Positions 24,101-35,000 of a stretch of 64,000 nt of DNA are shown here, piece by piece (the stretch's first letter is position 1; each line of letters starts with the position of its first letter). The stretch spans positions 91,369,109 through 91,433,108 of the forward strand of contig NC_092859.1 of NCBI RefSeq assembly GCF_032062135.1, read 5' to 3'. Source of the stretch: Pyxicephalus adspersus (taxonomy: Eukaryota > Chordata > Amphibia > Anura > Pyxicephalidae). Both the position numbers and the translations under genes were made by a program. A model generated the notes under the pieces. The model worked only from the letters and a program-made list of their open reading frames with translations, did not search any database and had not been told where the DNA came from.

Positions 24101-24599
24101 TGTTCTGCAGCAATATAATAGTGTTTTCATGAAAGATTTTACCTTTCCTTTTGTTATAATTACTAAGAAAAACTAATTGTTGGACATGCCAACATTGTGC
24201 ATGCCCTTCTGAAGAACAAACACAATCTGTTCTTACATCCCTCTCTACTATTACAGGGGCAGTTCAGCATTAATCTCTCAGGAACAGATTTTCAGGTATC
24301 AGAAGCAACCAAATGGATGGCTCAAGGAAATTATGCAACTGTCAATGTTCACAAATCACAGGTGAGTTTAAGTCCATGATGTTCCCAAAATAACTGAATT
24401 TTTTTTTTGCAATTTGAGAAGGAGGAGGCCAGATAAATGTTTTAATCCTTTGCATATTCATATGTGACACATATGTTAAATGTGTGTGTTTTTTCTATAG
24501 GATGGAACTAAAATATATGGAAGATGTGGAGGCTACTGTGGGAAATGCATTCCCAATTTAGCTACTGGCCTTCAGGTCCAAGTACAAGAACGTTATTGA
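15288..24599 (+). CDS. ADAMTS20: ADAMTS9/20-clade secreted metalloprotease, C-terminal exons (TSRs plus GON domain)
   Basis: Spliced CDS of 11 exons: 15288-15452, 16570-16743, 18044-18214, 18638-18838, 19114-19243, 19512-19603, 21154-21248, 21576-21709, 22265-22356, 24257-24361, 24501-24599. All introns are GT-AG and the joined frame of 1458 nt is open to a TGA. In the 485-aa segment, residues 1-281 hold five six-cysteine thrombospondin type-1 repeats. Residues 282-485 form a GON domain with ten cysteines and blocks such as [19 protein letters not shown] and CGGYCGKC. Only ADAMTS9 and ADAMTS20 (GON-1 relatives) have TSRs followed by GON. These are secreted or cell-surface zinc proteases that cleave versican-type matrix proteoglycans; ADAMTS20 is known from mouse belted coat-spotting. 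Here only the non-catalytic, substrate- and matrix-binding tail is present. GON divergence from my memory of ADAMTS9 favours ADAMTS20 (about 65:35). The 5' exons lie outside the window. Confidence 0.92.
15453..16569. other. Intron, nothing recognised
   Basis: 1117-bp GT-AG intron, AT-rich, with no clear repeat ends. Confidence 0.7.
16570..16743 (+). CDS. ADAMTS20: ADAMTS exon: TSR with intact CSVTCG
   Basis: 58 codons, phase 0, acceptor TTGTTAG, donor [22 protein letters not shown] ... CILPDC makes a complete six-Cys TSR core with an NHT sequon. It ends in [10 protein letters not shown], the Trp lead-in of the next repeat. Confidence 0.93.
17557..17760. repeat. GC-rich repeat fragment in ADAMTS intron
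   Basis: Shares GAGGGATCTGCAG-A-GG-AAGTGTGATTTTTTT with the end of the unit at 22486-22940 and is clearly richer in G+C than its flanks. Probably a diverged fragment of that family. Confidence 0.5.
18044..18214 (+). CDS. ADAMTS20: ADAMTS exon: degenerate TSR (CAADC)
   Basis: 57 codons, phase 0, acceptor GAATTAG, donor GTATGT. The core begins [16 protein letters not shown] and keeps six cysteines. The Thr/Ser and Gly of the usual C-x2-T-C-G are replaced, so no O-fucose site is predicted. An NES sequon is present. The trailing segment [11 protein letters not shown] lacks the Trp residues that normally open the next repeat. Confidence 0.9.
18638..18838 (+). CDS. ADAMTS20: ADAMTS exon: degenerate TSR (CSRNCW)
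   Basis: 67 codons, phase 0, acceptor ATTTCAG, donor GTGCGC. The core [16 protein letters not shown] ... CSGKSC has six cysteines, but the position after the second Cys is Trp instead of Gly and Asn replaces Thr. The spacing between cysteines 3 and 4 is longer than in the neighbours. It ends in FWKVGKWSK, a typical Trp lead-in. Confidence 0.9.
19114..19243 (+). CDS. ADAMTS20: ADAMTS exon: last TSR
   Basis: 130 nt, enters in phase 0 and leaves in phase 1, donor [22 protein letters not shown] ... CFSNH; the final Cys of the repeat is split over the intron (T|GT). The O-fucose motif CSSTCG and an NHS sequon are present. It is the last TSR before the GON domain. Confidence 0.92.
19383..19463. 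repeat. Palindromic MITE, copy D (half)
   Basis: GGCCTGATTTAATAAAGCTC followed by the TGGAGA...GGGAGAA-CTGG-TGATCCAGC series. Only the left arm remains, inside an ADAMTS intron. Confidence 0.8.
19512..19603 (+). CDS. ADAMTS20: ADAMTS exon: start of GON domain
   Basis: 92 nt, phase 1 to 0. Encodes the last TSR Cys and then EYKSCKEIR ... [15 protein letters not shown], the first strand-rich part of the GON domain with its first Cys. Confidence 0.88.
19841..20004. mobile_element. Fold-back element in ADAMTS intron
   Basis: Outer arms GTTACGGACCG (19841) and CGGCCCGTAAC (ending 20004); inner arms 19885-19908 and 19965-19988 pair with a single mismatch over 24 bases. No target duplication is visible. 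Probably the palindromic core of a MITE. Confidence 0.6.
20005..21076. other. Intron remainder with possible old retroelement sequence
   Basis: Part of the 1.55-kb intron 19604-21153. Bases 20200-20700 are richer in G+C and have the look of an old LTR or retroposon fragment, but no diagnostic end or coding motif is visible. Confidence 0.35.
21077..21114. repeat. (AT)n microsatellite
   Basis: Pure AT dinucleotide run ending 40 bases before the acceptor of the FCAGM exon. Confidence 0.95.
21154..21248 (+). CDS. ADAMTS20: ADAMTS exon: GON domain, FCAGM block
   Basis: 95 nt, phase 0 to 2, acceptor CTTGCAG, donor [26 protein letters not shown] ... EVFGYR; FCAGM and the P-x-EY-x-TL pattern are hallmark GON residues. 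Confidence 0.93.
21576..21709 (+). CDS. ADAMTS20: ADAMTS exon: GON domain, four-Cys block
   Basis: 134 nt, phase 2 to 1, acceptor TTTGCAG, donor [25 protein letters not shown] ... [15 protein letters not shown] ... SMQIK; three cysteines and an NGS sequon. Confidence 0.93.
21830..22105 (-). repeat. Dispersed repeat in ADAMTS intron, antisense
   Basis: On the minus strand it starts GCAGAACTACAGTTCTAC and ends in CAGACAGGTAAG, with an A-run in the middle. It is organised like the unit at 22486-22940 (short A/T-runs, a GAAGATGGC block). No coding content. Confidence 0.45.
22265..22356 (+). CDS. ADAMTS20: ADAMTS exon: GON domain, [14 protein letters not shown] block
   Basis: 92 nt, phase 1 to 0, acceptor TTTATAG, donor [23 protein letters not shown] followed by the near-invariant [14 protein letters not shown], the strongest single GON signature. 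Confidence 0.95.
22486..22940. repeat. Non-autonomous TIR repeat in ADAMTS intron
   Basis: Left end TTTAAAGCGGATCTAAACTC and right end AGCTTCGTTCCACTTTAAAG are imperfect inverted complements. The inside is richer in G+C than the intron. A short frame near 22722-22937 is accidental. Related fragments: 17557-17760 and possibly 14255-14290. Confidence 0.6.
22960..23402. repeat. Dispersed repeat, GTGTAGAC family, copy 2
   Basis: Inverted relative of 1-292: shares TGTAGACTAG, CCATT-GAATGCTTAGGAATT-type blocks and the end GTGTAGACTGAACCTAAAT. Very rich in TTTAAA-type words. Confidence 0.5.
23403..24256. other. Intron remainder, nothing recognised
   Basis: 3' part of the 1.9-kb intron before the GQFSINL exon. 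AT-rich, no clear repeat ends. Confidence 0.55.
24257..24361 (+). CDS. ADAMTS20: ADAMTS exon: GON domain, GQFSINL block
   Basis: 35 codons, phase 0, acceptor ATTACAG, donor [26 protein letters not shown] followed by [15 protein letters not shown]; matches the penultimate GON segment (family: G-FSINL-GT and QGNYA). Confidence 0.93.
24501..24599 (+). CDS. ADAMTS20: ADAMTS terminal exon: end of GON domain and stop
   Basis: 32 codons plus TGA, acceptor [23 protein letters not shown] then [16 protein letters not shown]. The CGGYCGKC motif is conserved. The tail after TGLQVQV runs three or four residues (QERY) past where I remember ADAMTS9 ending. Confidence 0.94.
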   Translation, partial: DGTKIYGRCGGYCGKCIPNLATGLQVQVQERY

Positions 24600-27500
24600 A
24601 AGAGCAGATGGGTTGCTTATGAACACACTGATTAAAGAAGTGATCTTAGAATAACTATGACCCTAGGAAGATCTCAATTCTTATGTTGTCAAGAACAGTT
24701 AACTGGTCAATTGTGTGACTGGGAAAGATTTTAATGATTGCATATGACTAGTAAACAGTCATTACGGAACTGGTTTTACCAGATTTGGCCATTAACAATA
24801 ATTGTTACCAGATCTGCTACTGGATTTATCATATTATCAGCATTTTAAATGGTGCTGTTACTTTCCTGGGAACTGAAAAATCGTGAAAAAGTATCAATGT
24901 CCCAGTTCTGGGATATGGAATTGCAATTACAGAATTGCAGTCATTAGGATTTAATAGGCAGGAATGTCAGTTTTCAGGGCGGTGAGGCTCCTTATTAGAT
25001 ATATATGTGAAAAAAACGTGATCTCAGCCTAAATTGGCCATGTTCCTGGCATAAATAACTAATTTCTTTTGGCATTTGCAATAGGACACATGACTCTGCA
25101 CAATGGGGCTATATTGGAAAATAGGTATTTTAATTGTAAGTTGATAGATTTTGACAGTGACAGTAAGCACCAAAGATGAAAATTAGGGATAATAGAGTCT
25201 AAACAAAGCAAAAGAACTTTTCTTGCGATTGAGACTGTTGAAATGCTCTTAGTGAGATCTTTACAGGGAATACAAGACTCTAATCTCATTCTATAGCATC
25301 CCATTGCTGTGAAACTCACTTAAAGTGCACCTCTCAGAGGCTCCTGAAAATCAAAATGACCATATGGCTTCATAGAAAGCAGCATTAGAGTGAACAAATA
25401 TACTTTCATAGGTTGTACATGGTGTCCCAAACCCTAAAAAGAGTATAGCAATGCCAACTTTCAGAAAGGAGATATTCCTATATTGCTCAGCACACCCTGC
25501 CCCTCCACTAAAAGTGACAGTTCCTAGTTGTAGCATTATGTCAGCAGAGGATGTACAATTTATCAACTGAGCTTGCAGTGGCAGAATGGGTACCATGCAT
25601 TGTATGATACTGGATGGTGCCCACTGTGCAGCAGCATTCTGCAATCTTGATAAAGACTTAAAAAAAATCCCACATTCTCTATTTCATAACATAATTACAC
25701 TGTATTGTTGCCCATAACATATATAAGGTATCAGAATGAAAGAAAAGACATCTAAGAAAGAGCTCAAAGCAACTCTTTGAGCAATTTAAGGGTTTACCAA
25801 AACAAACAAGGAGCACGTCCATTTCTTCTAAAAGCATTCTTTATTCTTTAAAAGCATTCTTTATAAATGAGCCCTTATTATAGATGATCTTTAACATCCT
25901 TGCAGCTTAAGGGACATCTACTGTATTTAGAGTTGTCAGCTGCAAAGTGTTTGTATTGCTTCTAGCTGCTTAATATGTTACTCTGACACATTATAGATAC
26001 ACACACACACTACAGCCAACAGGTTCAGATCTTCATAAAGATATATTTACTTTATTGTATATGTAAAATGCTTACATTTCTGCTTATATTTTTGTATTTA
26101 TTTAAATTATTTTTAGATTTATATGAACTACTGCAAATGGTGGAATACTTATGAGGCATTAGTTTGAAGGATGTTTTAAAGCAGACTTTTAACTGGTAAA
26201 CTGGTAAACTCCTACAGATAGTAGTATTTAGTCACATTCAACTGACTTGTTCTGTAATATTGAAGAAACTTTTTATTTCTCGTCTAAGCACATAGATAAG
26301 CAGCAAAACATTTTTAATATTACAGAACAAGCACAGGGCTCCAAAGCGAAATACTACTATCTATACCATGACCGGGAAATAGGTACCTTCATAGACAAAT
26401 CAAAATAGTATTTTAGATAAGAGCACACTAAACTTCAAATACTAATTTTTATACAATGTTATTATGGTGCATTGTATTATGTTTTATCAGGTCATATTCT
26501 CAGGTAAATTTTTTATTTTAAAAAGAAGGTGATTTTCCTTTCAATTGTTTTCTCTATCTCTCACTTTTTTAGTGTTTTATAAAAAAATTACATTTTAATA
26601 ATTGACCTTTGATGAAAAGTAATCATTTGGTCATCATGGCAGCTGTTACCTAACAAAGCACTAAAGAAATCTTAATATGTTTGTACTGTAAGGGATTTAA
26701 GTGATAGGGTTACATGGGCATTTTAAAGTTTTTTCTAGTTTGCTTATTGGCAGTTATCTCATTATTAGCACGTTGATATTAATACAATGAAAGGTAGGCC
26801 AACACTTTTTAGATCTTTCCTTAGCATGAGGTCATGCTAAAGCATGAGAAAATCACCTGAACAGCATTATGCTCCCTCTACATGGCTCATCAGAGAAATC
26901 GGGAGGATGCCATTGCAGATCTTCTGGAAGTGCAAGTTGCCAAGCTCAATTTGGCTTCTGTATTTGTGCATTGCTGACTTGGAAAGAGCAGGGTGATATA
27001 TCTTTGTATTTATTAAAATACCAAATTCAAAGACTCAATTATCTTTTTTGTAAAGATTTCAGCAGTGGCCACATTAAATTTTTAATCATTAAAAATTCTT
27101 GTAAGATAAAACTGTAGTTTTCAAAGATCCACAGGGAATCTAGAGTTACCTTTACAATGCAATGCATTTCTCTTGGGCTAGATTTAAATACAATAAGGCT
27201 CTGATAAACTCATACTAGAGATTCCAATGTGTCACAGCCAAAAACTATAGATTTAGTATTATGTTAACAGAGGGAGCAGTTATGTACTAGCCACTGATGA
27301 TACTATAGGGCCATATTTAACTACAATTTAACTAAAAACAATTTACAGGAAGTAAATTTATAAACTTGAAAATAGTGCAATGAAATACATAGACACAATG
27401 CAATAAAGAAGGAATTATTATTTAATACACATCTCCAAATTGCCAAATCTCCTAAATTGTGTTATGACAAAATCCTTTAGAATGTAGAATGCCACAAAAA

Positions 27501-29831
27501 AAGTCTTCCCTTTAAGCGAGTCATCTATACAGAACATTATCTTAGTGATGTGCAATCACTACATAAACTACTCATTTAGCATCTATCAGAGTGAAAGTAC
27601 AAAAGTTTGTTATGCCCTACAACTTGATATATATAATAGGTGGGGTGCAGGGAAGCGTAGGTAAGTTTAAATTCCTTGTGATGTCTGCTTTCAAGTGAAA
27701 ATGCTACTTGCTTAGTCTTGCCAAAGCATAGGTTTGTATTAGGGGTAGGGCTACATGAACAAATAAACCTCTTTGCTACTGAGAGATTCACTTACTTGTT
27801 GGCAGTAAATTATTTTGGACTTCTTATTAAATCATTTTGCTAAAATGAGATGATAGCTAACAAGTGCCTGTAAAGACATGTAATAAACTGTGTAATCCTA
27901 GGCTAAAATGAATCTCCACCCAGTGTGTATTGTTCGTATCTTGCCAAAACAACAAATAAATAATTATTCATTTTAAGAACTGTTACAATGTCATCAATCT
28001 ATTTGTCAATCAACACCCATCCTTAAAACCAACCTTTTGCCTGGAATTCAGCTTTATTGGTCACTACAGCTTTCCTGTGCTCTAAATTCTTACTTTCAGA
28101 AGCTCCTATTGAATCACAATCAGATTTTAAACAAATTACATATCTCTATTTATTACATTTAGCTGAATTGTAGTTCTGAGCCTGAAAAAAGGTAGCAAAA
28201 GAGCAACAAAGTCAGATACTCTTGTTTAGATGTAATTTTATGGAAATGTATTCTTTGTCAATAAAACTGGGTGGAGGTTTGATATAAATCTGGTGCTAAA
28301 CTTACAATAATAAATGTTAATGTTTTGTCTAAAGTCATCTTCAGGAACCAATGTTTGCACTAAGTACAATGTATCCTTTAATATGAAATGTTGCCCACTC
28401 TAAAACATTTGCATTCATTTTTGTAACTTATAAAAATATTTATGATGCACTGGCTTTATTATTTCATATGTTTCTATGTGTTTTTGGAATTAAATTGAAA
28501 TACTGAATCTGTATGGGCGTGTGTGCAATTGTATGCTCATCTAACATTCTTTCTCTTCTTAGCTATATTGTAGGATTTTATTGATTTGCCATGACTGCTA
28601 ACTTTTTTCTTTTGTAAGTGTAAAACTGAACTAGTAACTGAAACAAAGAATATTTTGTATGACACAACAACATATCAAATGTTTAGACATTCCAAAGGGG
28701 AAACATCACTTTGGCCGCAGTTCCTTAGGGCTTGTTCCCACTATGGCTGTGTACTGTGCTTTTAAAACTGGTGTGTGTTGTGTTCAGGCAGTCCATTTAT
28801 TTGAATTTGAATTTATCTGAAAGTTACAGTGCACAGAAAAAAATGCTTTATAGTGCACATTACATTGACAGGCTTTGCGTAGCAGTGTTTGGCAAGATGT
28901 GCTATTCATGAATGACTGGCAACCCAGCACACCAATGCATGTTCTTTGCATCGCTGCAATAATGTGCAGTGTCCATATAGAAGCGGGAGAATGGACCAAT
29001 TCCTTGAGCTTTACGTGCCTTTCATTTATAGACAAAAAATGTAATATTTCAGACACACTTTATTTTAATAAAAGAAAATATCCCTCATGCTAATAGTTTT
29101 GTAACCAGAGGCACAATATTTTTACTAAATAGGAGCTTTAATTATTTAATGCACACCAATGTGATTGTAAAGTTTTTAAAGTTATTTGTTAGCCATGTTA
29201 GCCATGCCAGATTGATTCTTTTTAGTGCCCTGTACTCAACTGTTTATTAAGCCTAATATCCTTTTGGTTTAATCAGGCTTTCCATCAGCTGCCATTTGTC
29301 CACACTATTTATGGGGGCAAATGGCATGTTTAGAAATATACATCAGCAATAGTAAAGAGATGTACATTTGATGTTTTGATTAAAAAGCACTCCTAGAACT
29401 TTAGAAAAGTGTGCTCTAGGGAGAAGGAAGCATTACTTCACCCTCCAGTGATAACAAAACACAACTGATCAGGCTGAGAAAATAAAGAAAATTACAAGGT
29501 GAGTAATACTAATTCTTAATATAGAAATCGCTAGTAAATCATTGGCAAAATAATAAATTCAACCTATGAAATACAAATGCTTATGGGAGAGTGTTGCCAT
29601 TGAAAGTAACAATAGTTGTATTGTAAATACAGCAAACCTTTAGATTTACCTAAGAAGTAGAAATTCAAATGTTAGGAAGACATTGGTAGTGAAACAGATT
29701 CAAAAATATTGAAAACCAACGAGCCATTGGCCACTTAACAAACATACCACCTATAAACATGTCCCTTATAAAAATAGTAGATAAATGTTACAAAAGTAAC
29801 TGAAATGAAATGCATGGTGTATTCCACACAA
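24600..29831. other. ADAMTS 3' UTR and downstream intergenic DNA
   Basis: No coding exon recognised. The 3' UTR must begin at 24600 but I cannot fix its end. The first AATAAA words I see on the + strand are at about 27402, 27762 and 27882, and there is an ATTAAA at about 24633. Any of these could be the poly(A) signal. A (CA)n-like stretch lies near 25995. Confidence 0.5.
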
Positions 29832-30000
29832 AGGGCCTGATTTAATACAGCTCTCCAAAACTGGAGAAGATAAACCAACATGAGAGAACCTGGGTGATCT
29901 TTCTTATAAATTTTGTTTTCAACCAGAGCCAATCCAGGTTTGCTCCAAGTTTGCCAAATCACCCAGGTTTACCCATGTTAGTCTAATAAAACTTTTTAAT
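29832..30000. repeat. Palindromic MITE, copy E
   Basis: GGGCCTGATTTAATACAGCTC at the left, CCAGGTTTGCTCCAAGTTTG and ATCACCCAGGTTTACCCATG at the right; diverged and with internal deletions. Confidence 0.75.
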
Positions 30001-30526
30001 GTTAAATAAATGGAAGTGGTATGACCTAATTTCTCTTCCTGTAAGACATAACATACATAGCAGTCTTTGTCTTTAAATGCTTGATAATGTGATTGCTGGA
30101 GGAATAATTACCCTATGTTTATGCTGCTTTCTTGTAGTTTTTAAAGTTTTGATGTGACCGAGGGCAGAAGGAGCAAACACAAATCCAATAGATAGATACT
30201 ATTAGAAATGTTCCCTACAAGTTGATTCCCAGATATTAAAGCTGTGCCAGACCTTTAACAGCCAGGTATCAGGGTCACTCAGACCCTTATACAAAGATAT
30301 CAAAGAATTAAGATGATGGAAGTCTGACATCCAGAGATTGCTTTAACTCAACTGTTATCATTATTTAAGTGTAAAGAATATATATATATATTTTGCATGT
30401 CTATCCCAGAAAGACCTTAAAACTTAACTGGAGCCTTACATTTTAATTCTACAAAGGTACAGACTCAGCTCTTCTTCTAATGTTGCTTAGTATGATTTCA
30501 CTGAATAATGTGAGCTTCTCACAATG

Positions 30527-30717
30527 AGCCTGATTTATTAAAGTGCCCCAAGTCTGGAGAGGATACACTTTTACAGCAGTGAAGCTGGGCAATCCAGCAA
30601 ACCAGAAATGGATCTGGTCCAGAATTGAAAACATTTGCTAACACATAGCTAAATTAGCTGAATTTTAGGAATTTGTTTCCAGGTTTGCGGGATACACCCA
30701 GCTTAAATAAATCAGAT
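30527..30717. repeat. Palindromic MITE, copy F
   Basis: GCCTGATTTATTAAAGTGCC to GCTTAAATAAATCAGATC with AATCCAGCAAACCAGAAATG inside. The second arm is shortened. Confidence 0.8.
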
Positions 30718-31820
30718 CACTTGATTGTTAGTGTTTGCATATGTCTCATTTAAAATGTAACTACCCTAGACAGTGGTGGTCAATTTACAAGTTATAAGAG
30801 GCCATAAGTGCACCCTCTGACATCACCGAAGGGCCCCACATAATGTTTGAAATACCGGTATGTTTGCCTGTGGATATACTACAAATATGCTACAGTTCTG
30901 GTTGGAGATAAATTGCAGACACGTTGCAGGATAAAGATAGGGACTGGGAACATGTTACTAGATTGCTAGAGATCTCTGTCATTGCAGTCCCTTTACAAAT
31001 CAAATTATCCACTACTCACTACAAGGACCCAAGGGTTCCATGGCCAGTACCAAACTGCTGCATGGAGTCAATGGGCTTCAGGTTAGGCACCAGAAACAAA
31101 GTATGCAAAAGTGTTTTTGGAGTTTGGAATTTTACATTCCAAATATTGGTGGAAACAGACATGTGATATACTGAACTGACTGAATAAAATAACATCTCAC
31201 TTGTCAGCACAGAGGTTATAAAACACTCCCAGCAGATGTTAGCAATACTTTTTTGTGTGATTGTGTGGCTCAAAAATAGGTTATTCACAGTGCATATGCT
31301 GAATAAAATGTCTTTGATGCACAGATGTTGACCAGCACATACTATAACATAATTATATTTGCTGCACACTGTGAAAAACATATTTGCCTACTGTCAAATG
31401 AATTCAGCCTTTTTATTTGTCACAGATATCATTGAATATTAGAAGGTGTATTTCATGATGGAATATATACAGAGCCAACAAGTATACACCTCCTCGCTTT
31501 CTTTCTTTGAATTATTTTGGCAGGCAAATCTTCAAAGGAAAACATGTAAAAAACACAATACTAGAACATTTTATCTATTCTTAGAAGTGTATGGCATTCC
31601 TTTAAAATGAAGACTTGAAAGAAATAGAAGGAATGCTGTCTGATGTGTATTCCAATAAGATGAGAACTGTATATCACTTTTGTATGTCTGTCAAGTTTGG
31701 TAATAATGTTTCACAGTCCACTTTTTAGAAAATCATGTAAAATGTATTTAAATTGCCCTCAGAAACTGCAAATACCTTGAAAAAAAACCCCACATTCTTT
31801 AGTCAAAGTAAAAAAAGTCG
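30718..31820. other. Non-coding stretch, nothing recognised
   Basis: No supported feature. A minus-strand 120-codon open frame at 31019-31381 has no recognisable motif. Confidence 0.5.
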
Positions 31821-32240
31821 TAGAGATGAGTTTCTGGTTTGAAAGTTCTTCAAACCCCCTTGAGTTGAGCTCAGTATGCTGAACTGATGTTTACTTTGAC
31901 AACTTCTTGGTTGACAAGGTACATATCACAAGAGAACCAGTTTTAAGGTACTCAACAGAAAGCATTCCTATTAGCGGGTCATGACATGTGTGGCCCCCGA
32001 CATTCACTAGCCAATAGAAATGCTTTACAGTTAGTCTGCCCTAATTTTTGTAAAAGTAATCAGACAAGCAGCAGCCAATGGCAATAATTCCTACTGTGTG
32101 ACTTCACAATCAACTCCCAGCCAATGTTTACCATGCCAGCCATGGGGAATTTTGTGCTCAAACTACAAAAGTTTGCAGAAATTCTGAATGCTGAACAGTG
32201 TTCAAATCCAGGCCAGGTTCAAATTCCAATCTCATCACTA
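31821..32240. mobile_element. Candidate hAT-like MITE
   Basis: Left end TAGAGATGAGTTTCTGGTTTG and right end CAAATTCCAATCTCATCACTA are imperfect inverted complements of the TAG-GATGAG type seen in amphibian hAT elements. The flanking 8-mers do not match, so this is a candidate only. Similar single ends occur near 39027 and 44331. Confidence 0.45.
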
Positions 32241-34316
32241 GCTAGCAGTAGTTTTAGTACTTGGTCAGCATGATCTTGTTTATGGTTTTCCTTGGAGATC
32301 AGGTTCGAAGATGGACTTTGAGCTTTCAAGAAAGGTTGAAATCTAATTCAATTGGTGGCACTGTTACAAAAACTATTTACAGAATGTAGAAATATGAATG
32401 AACAATTTTTGTGAATTAACTTTAACATACAGCATACCTCAAACATATGTATTCTAATATGCATGTTGTAAATTCAGATGTAATTTAAAAATGCACATGC
32501 CATTGCATTTGTGAATTGATACTATTCTATTAAACTAGATTAACAAGACTGAGGCCATTTTAGAGATAAATCTGATTTACCTCTGATGTAAAAATTGGAT
32601 TAGATTTTTGAAGAATCAGCAGTCGCTGCATGCAGACACATTAAAAAGAATGACCTGTGTTTTATCACAATTTAGCAAAACTGGGGAAATGGAAATCTTT
32701 GACAAAAATGTTTCTTTTTTTACATTGTATCTTTGAAATTCTTTCACACTATTCTGGTCACCCTACATCACTAAAATGAGCCTAAGCTATTCGGGTCAGA
32801 AAAGAAACCCATTACATTTACTAAGATAAGTTTTTAGTATATATATGGGCATGTATTGGTGTCTTTTATGGTGTATGGTTCTTTTATAGTGTATGGTATA
32901 TTGGTGTCTTTTAACAATCGTCAAATCAAGGACATTTTAGCCATGACAGCCTTTGAATGAAAGGTAAGACATAGAGACACGTGAATATAAGGAGGGAGGG
33001 TCTGCTATTACTATAATCACAAAAAGATGTACAACAACTGGTGTATGTCTCTGAGATAAAAGATTCACTTCTACTGGTGGTTGGGTAGTTCCAATCAGGT
33101 TTGATAATGACTTTGGTGTAAGCTATTACGACCCTTGATTGGAAGTGCAATGTGAGCAATCCAAGCTCAAATTCCAAGTTCAGATGTCCCATTTACAGGA
33201 AAAGTGACTGGGCTCAGGGTCATTTACTAACAGTTTGCTGCATTGGCACACCTGTCTCAATCTTCTGTAGAGGGCTGCAGCCCACATCAGGAATCAGTTC
33301 ACCCCTCTAATAAAGATAAAGTATGACCAGTCAAGGCACCATTTTCCGCTAGTCAGGGACCAAGCTTGGAGCAAATATATAAGGATCTAAAATACAGGAA
33401 GTGTTTGCTACTAATTATAATGGGTAAATGTCTTTTGGGAAAGTGTTCCAGAACAGTGTGACTGTAAAGCAAGTAAAATTTTAACAATTATTTCTAGTTA
33501 CATGCAGTAACCTTATATTTTTGCTTATACAATTTGCCTATTTTCAAATATTGTAAATGTTATCCTGTAATGATGGTCAGACAGTTACAATCGGAGTCAA
33601 TTCTAACTTGGATAAGTGCTGACCTTGGATTGGTCATCCAATTGAGCATTGTGTCCCCAGCTGCAACCTTGCTAGATTGGTGGAACAATCACAGAACCTC
33701 TTGCCATTGTGTTCAGCCAATCCAACAAACTTCTAAATGATTGCATTTGTTATTTTGAGATGCTAATATCAAAGATATGATACCCCTGTTCTAAATTTGT
33801 CCCTGTGTCTGTTACCCCGGAAGAAAAAATAAAGTATGGCTTTATGTTATTTATAAGTATTATTAGTAGTAGAGGTTGACAATCAAAAATCCGGCCATCG
33901 ATTATAGGCTGGAATGTGAGACAAACATGCAGTGGAAATAGTTTAGCATGCTAATAGTAGGCAAAAGCAGAGTGGCAGAAAGAATAGTTTATGAACCAAG
34001 GTATACACAGTGTAACTTACACAGATTGACATGCTTAGAGCAAAAAAAAAATACATAATGATCTATTACCTTTAGACCCAACTGTAATATGTATCAATTG
34101 GTTCTTTTCTTTTTAATATTTTATATAGATAAATTGTAATTAACGAGACCTTTAAGGCCTTACAATATACACCACATCATTAAAATGCCAGCAAACTTTA
34201 TTATGTTATACAAAAATCTTAAAACCACATTACAATATAAAACAATAACATAATGACAATCATAAATAAAAACAGCAGCTACAGCTGCAATCCAATTGTA
34301 TGTAATCTCCATGGTC
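32241..34316. other. Non-coding stretch, nothing recognised
   Basis: AT-rich DNA with short chance frames. Confidence 0.5.
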
Positions 34317-34319
34317 TTA

Positions 34320-34650
34320 AGCTACGTACACACGTCAGATTTTTATCGACCGATAATCGGCATCGGCCAATTATCGGGCGAAAATCTGGCATGTGTACAG
34401 TCGGTGTCGTCCATCGTCTGAACGACCGACCTGCCGGATCCACGGACGATGGACGACGGCCGATCCTAATGAAAGGGAAGGGGAGAGCGCGCAGCAGGGT
34501 GCCGCTCCGTCGCTCTCCCCCTCCCCTCTCCATAGAGCATGAACGGTGCTGTATGTACAGCATCGTTCATGCATCGTGCAGTCCCTTGTCGTTGGAAAGG
34601 ATCGTGAAAGATCCTTTCCAACGACAAAAATTGCAAGTGTGTACGCAGCT
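34320..34650. mobile_element. PIF/Harbinger-like MITE with TTA target duplication
   Basis: Starts AGCTACGTACACACGTCAG and ends CAAGTGTGTACGCAGCT, imperfect inverted complements extending about 28 bases. It is flanked on both sides by TTA (34317-34319 and 34651-34653), the 3-bp TWA duplication expected of PIF/Harbinger. The inside is CpG- and GC-rich and includes a hairpin around 34536-34572 (GCATGAACGGTGCTGTA and its complement). Confidence 0.75.
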
Positions 34651-34653
34651 TTA

Positions 34654-34910
34654 CACATGTTCAATTAAACGCGTTTCATGTAACAGTAACAAGACCTACA
34701 GGTAAAAACATCATTTAAATAATAACATTATATATACTCAGCATATATTGCCTTTCAAAAACATATACAAAAATTCTTATACATCATACTGGTATGATTC
34801 GCCCAGAGATGCGCCTTTAAATTGTGCTTACATAAAAATGACCAAGGGAGCAGGACGCAGCGTCAGGGCAAAGCCACCCTACTCCAAATATTATATATAA
34901 ATATAAAATT
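34654..34910. other. Non-coding stretch, nothing recognised
   Basis: No supported feature. Confidence 0.5.
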
Positions 34911-34941
<31 letters not shown>

Positions 34942-34943
34942 TA
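34911..34943. repeat. (ATAG)n microsatellite
   Basis: About seven to eight ATAG units, followed by imperfect (AT)n to about 35000. Confidence 0.95.
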
Positions 34944-35000
34944 GATATGGATATATATATAATATAATAATTGTATTACATATAATATATTATATATGGA

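Noticed and set aside
24600..27900. Possible single poly(A) signal for the ADAMTS transcript
   Set aside because: Several AATAAA/ATTAAA words exist but nothing in the sequence picks one, so no terminator was annotated.
31019..31381. 120-codon minus-strand frame
   Set aside because: No domain, no splice context, AT-rich chance frame.
34253..34705. 150-codon open frame on +, with long overlapping frames on -
   Set aside because: It lies across the GC-rich PIF/Harbinger-like MITE, whose base composition removes stop codons on both strands. No domain, and it crosses the element's borders.
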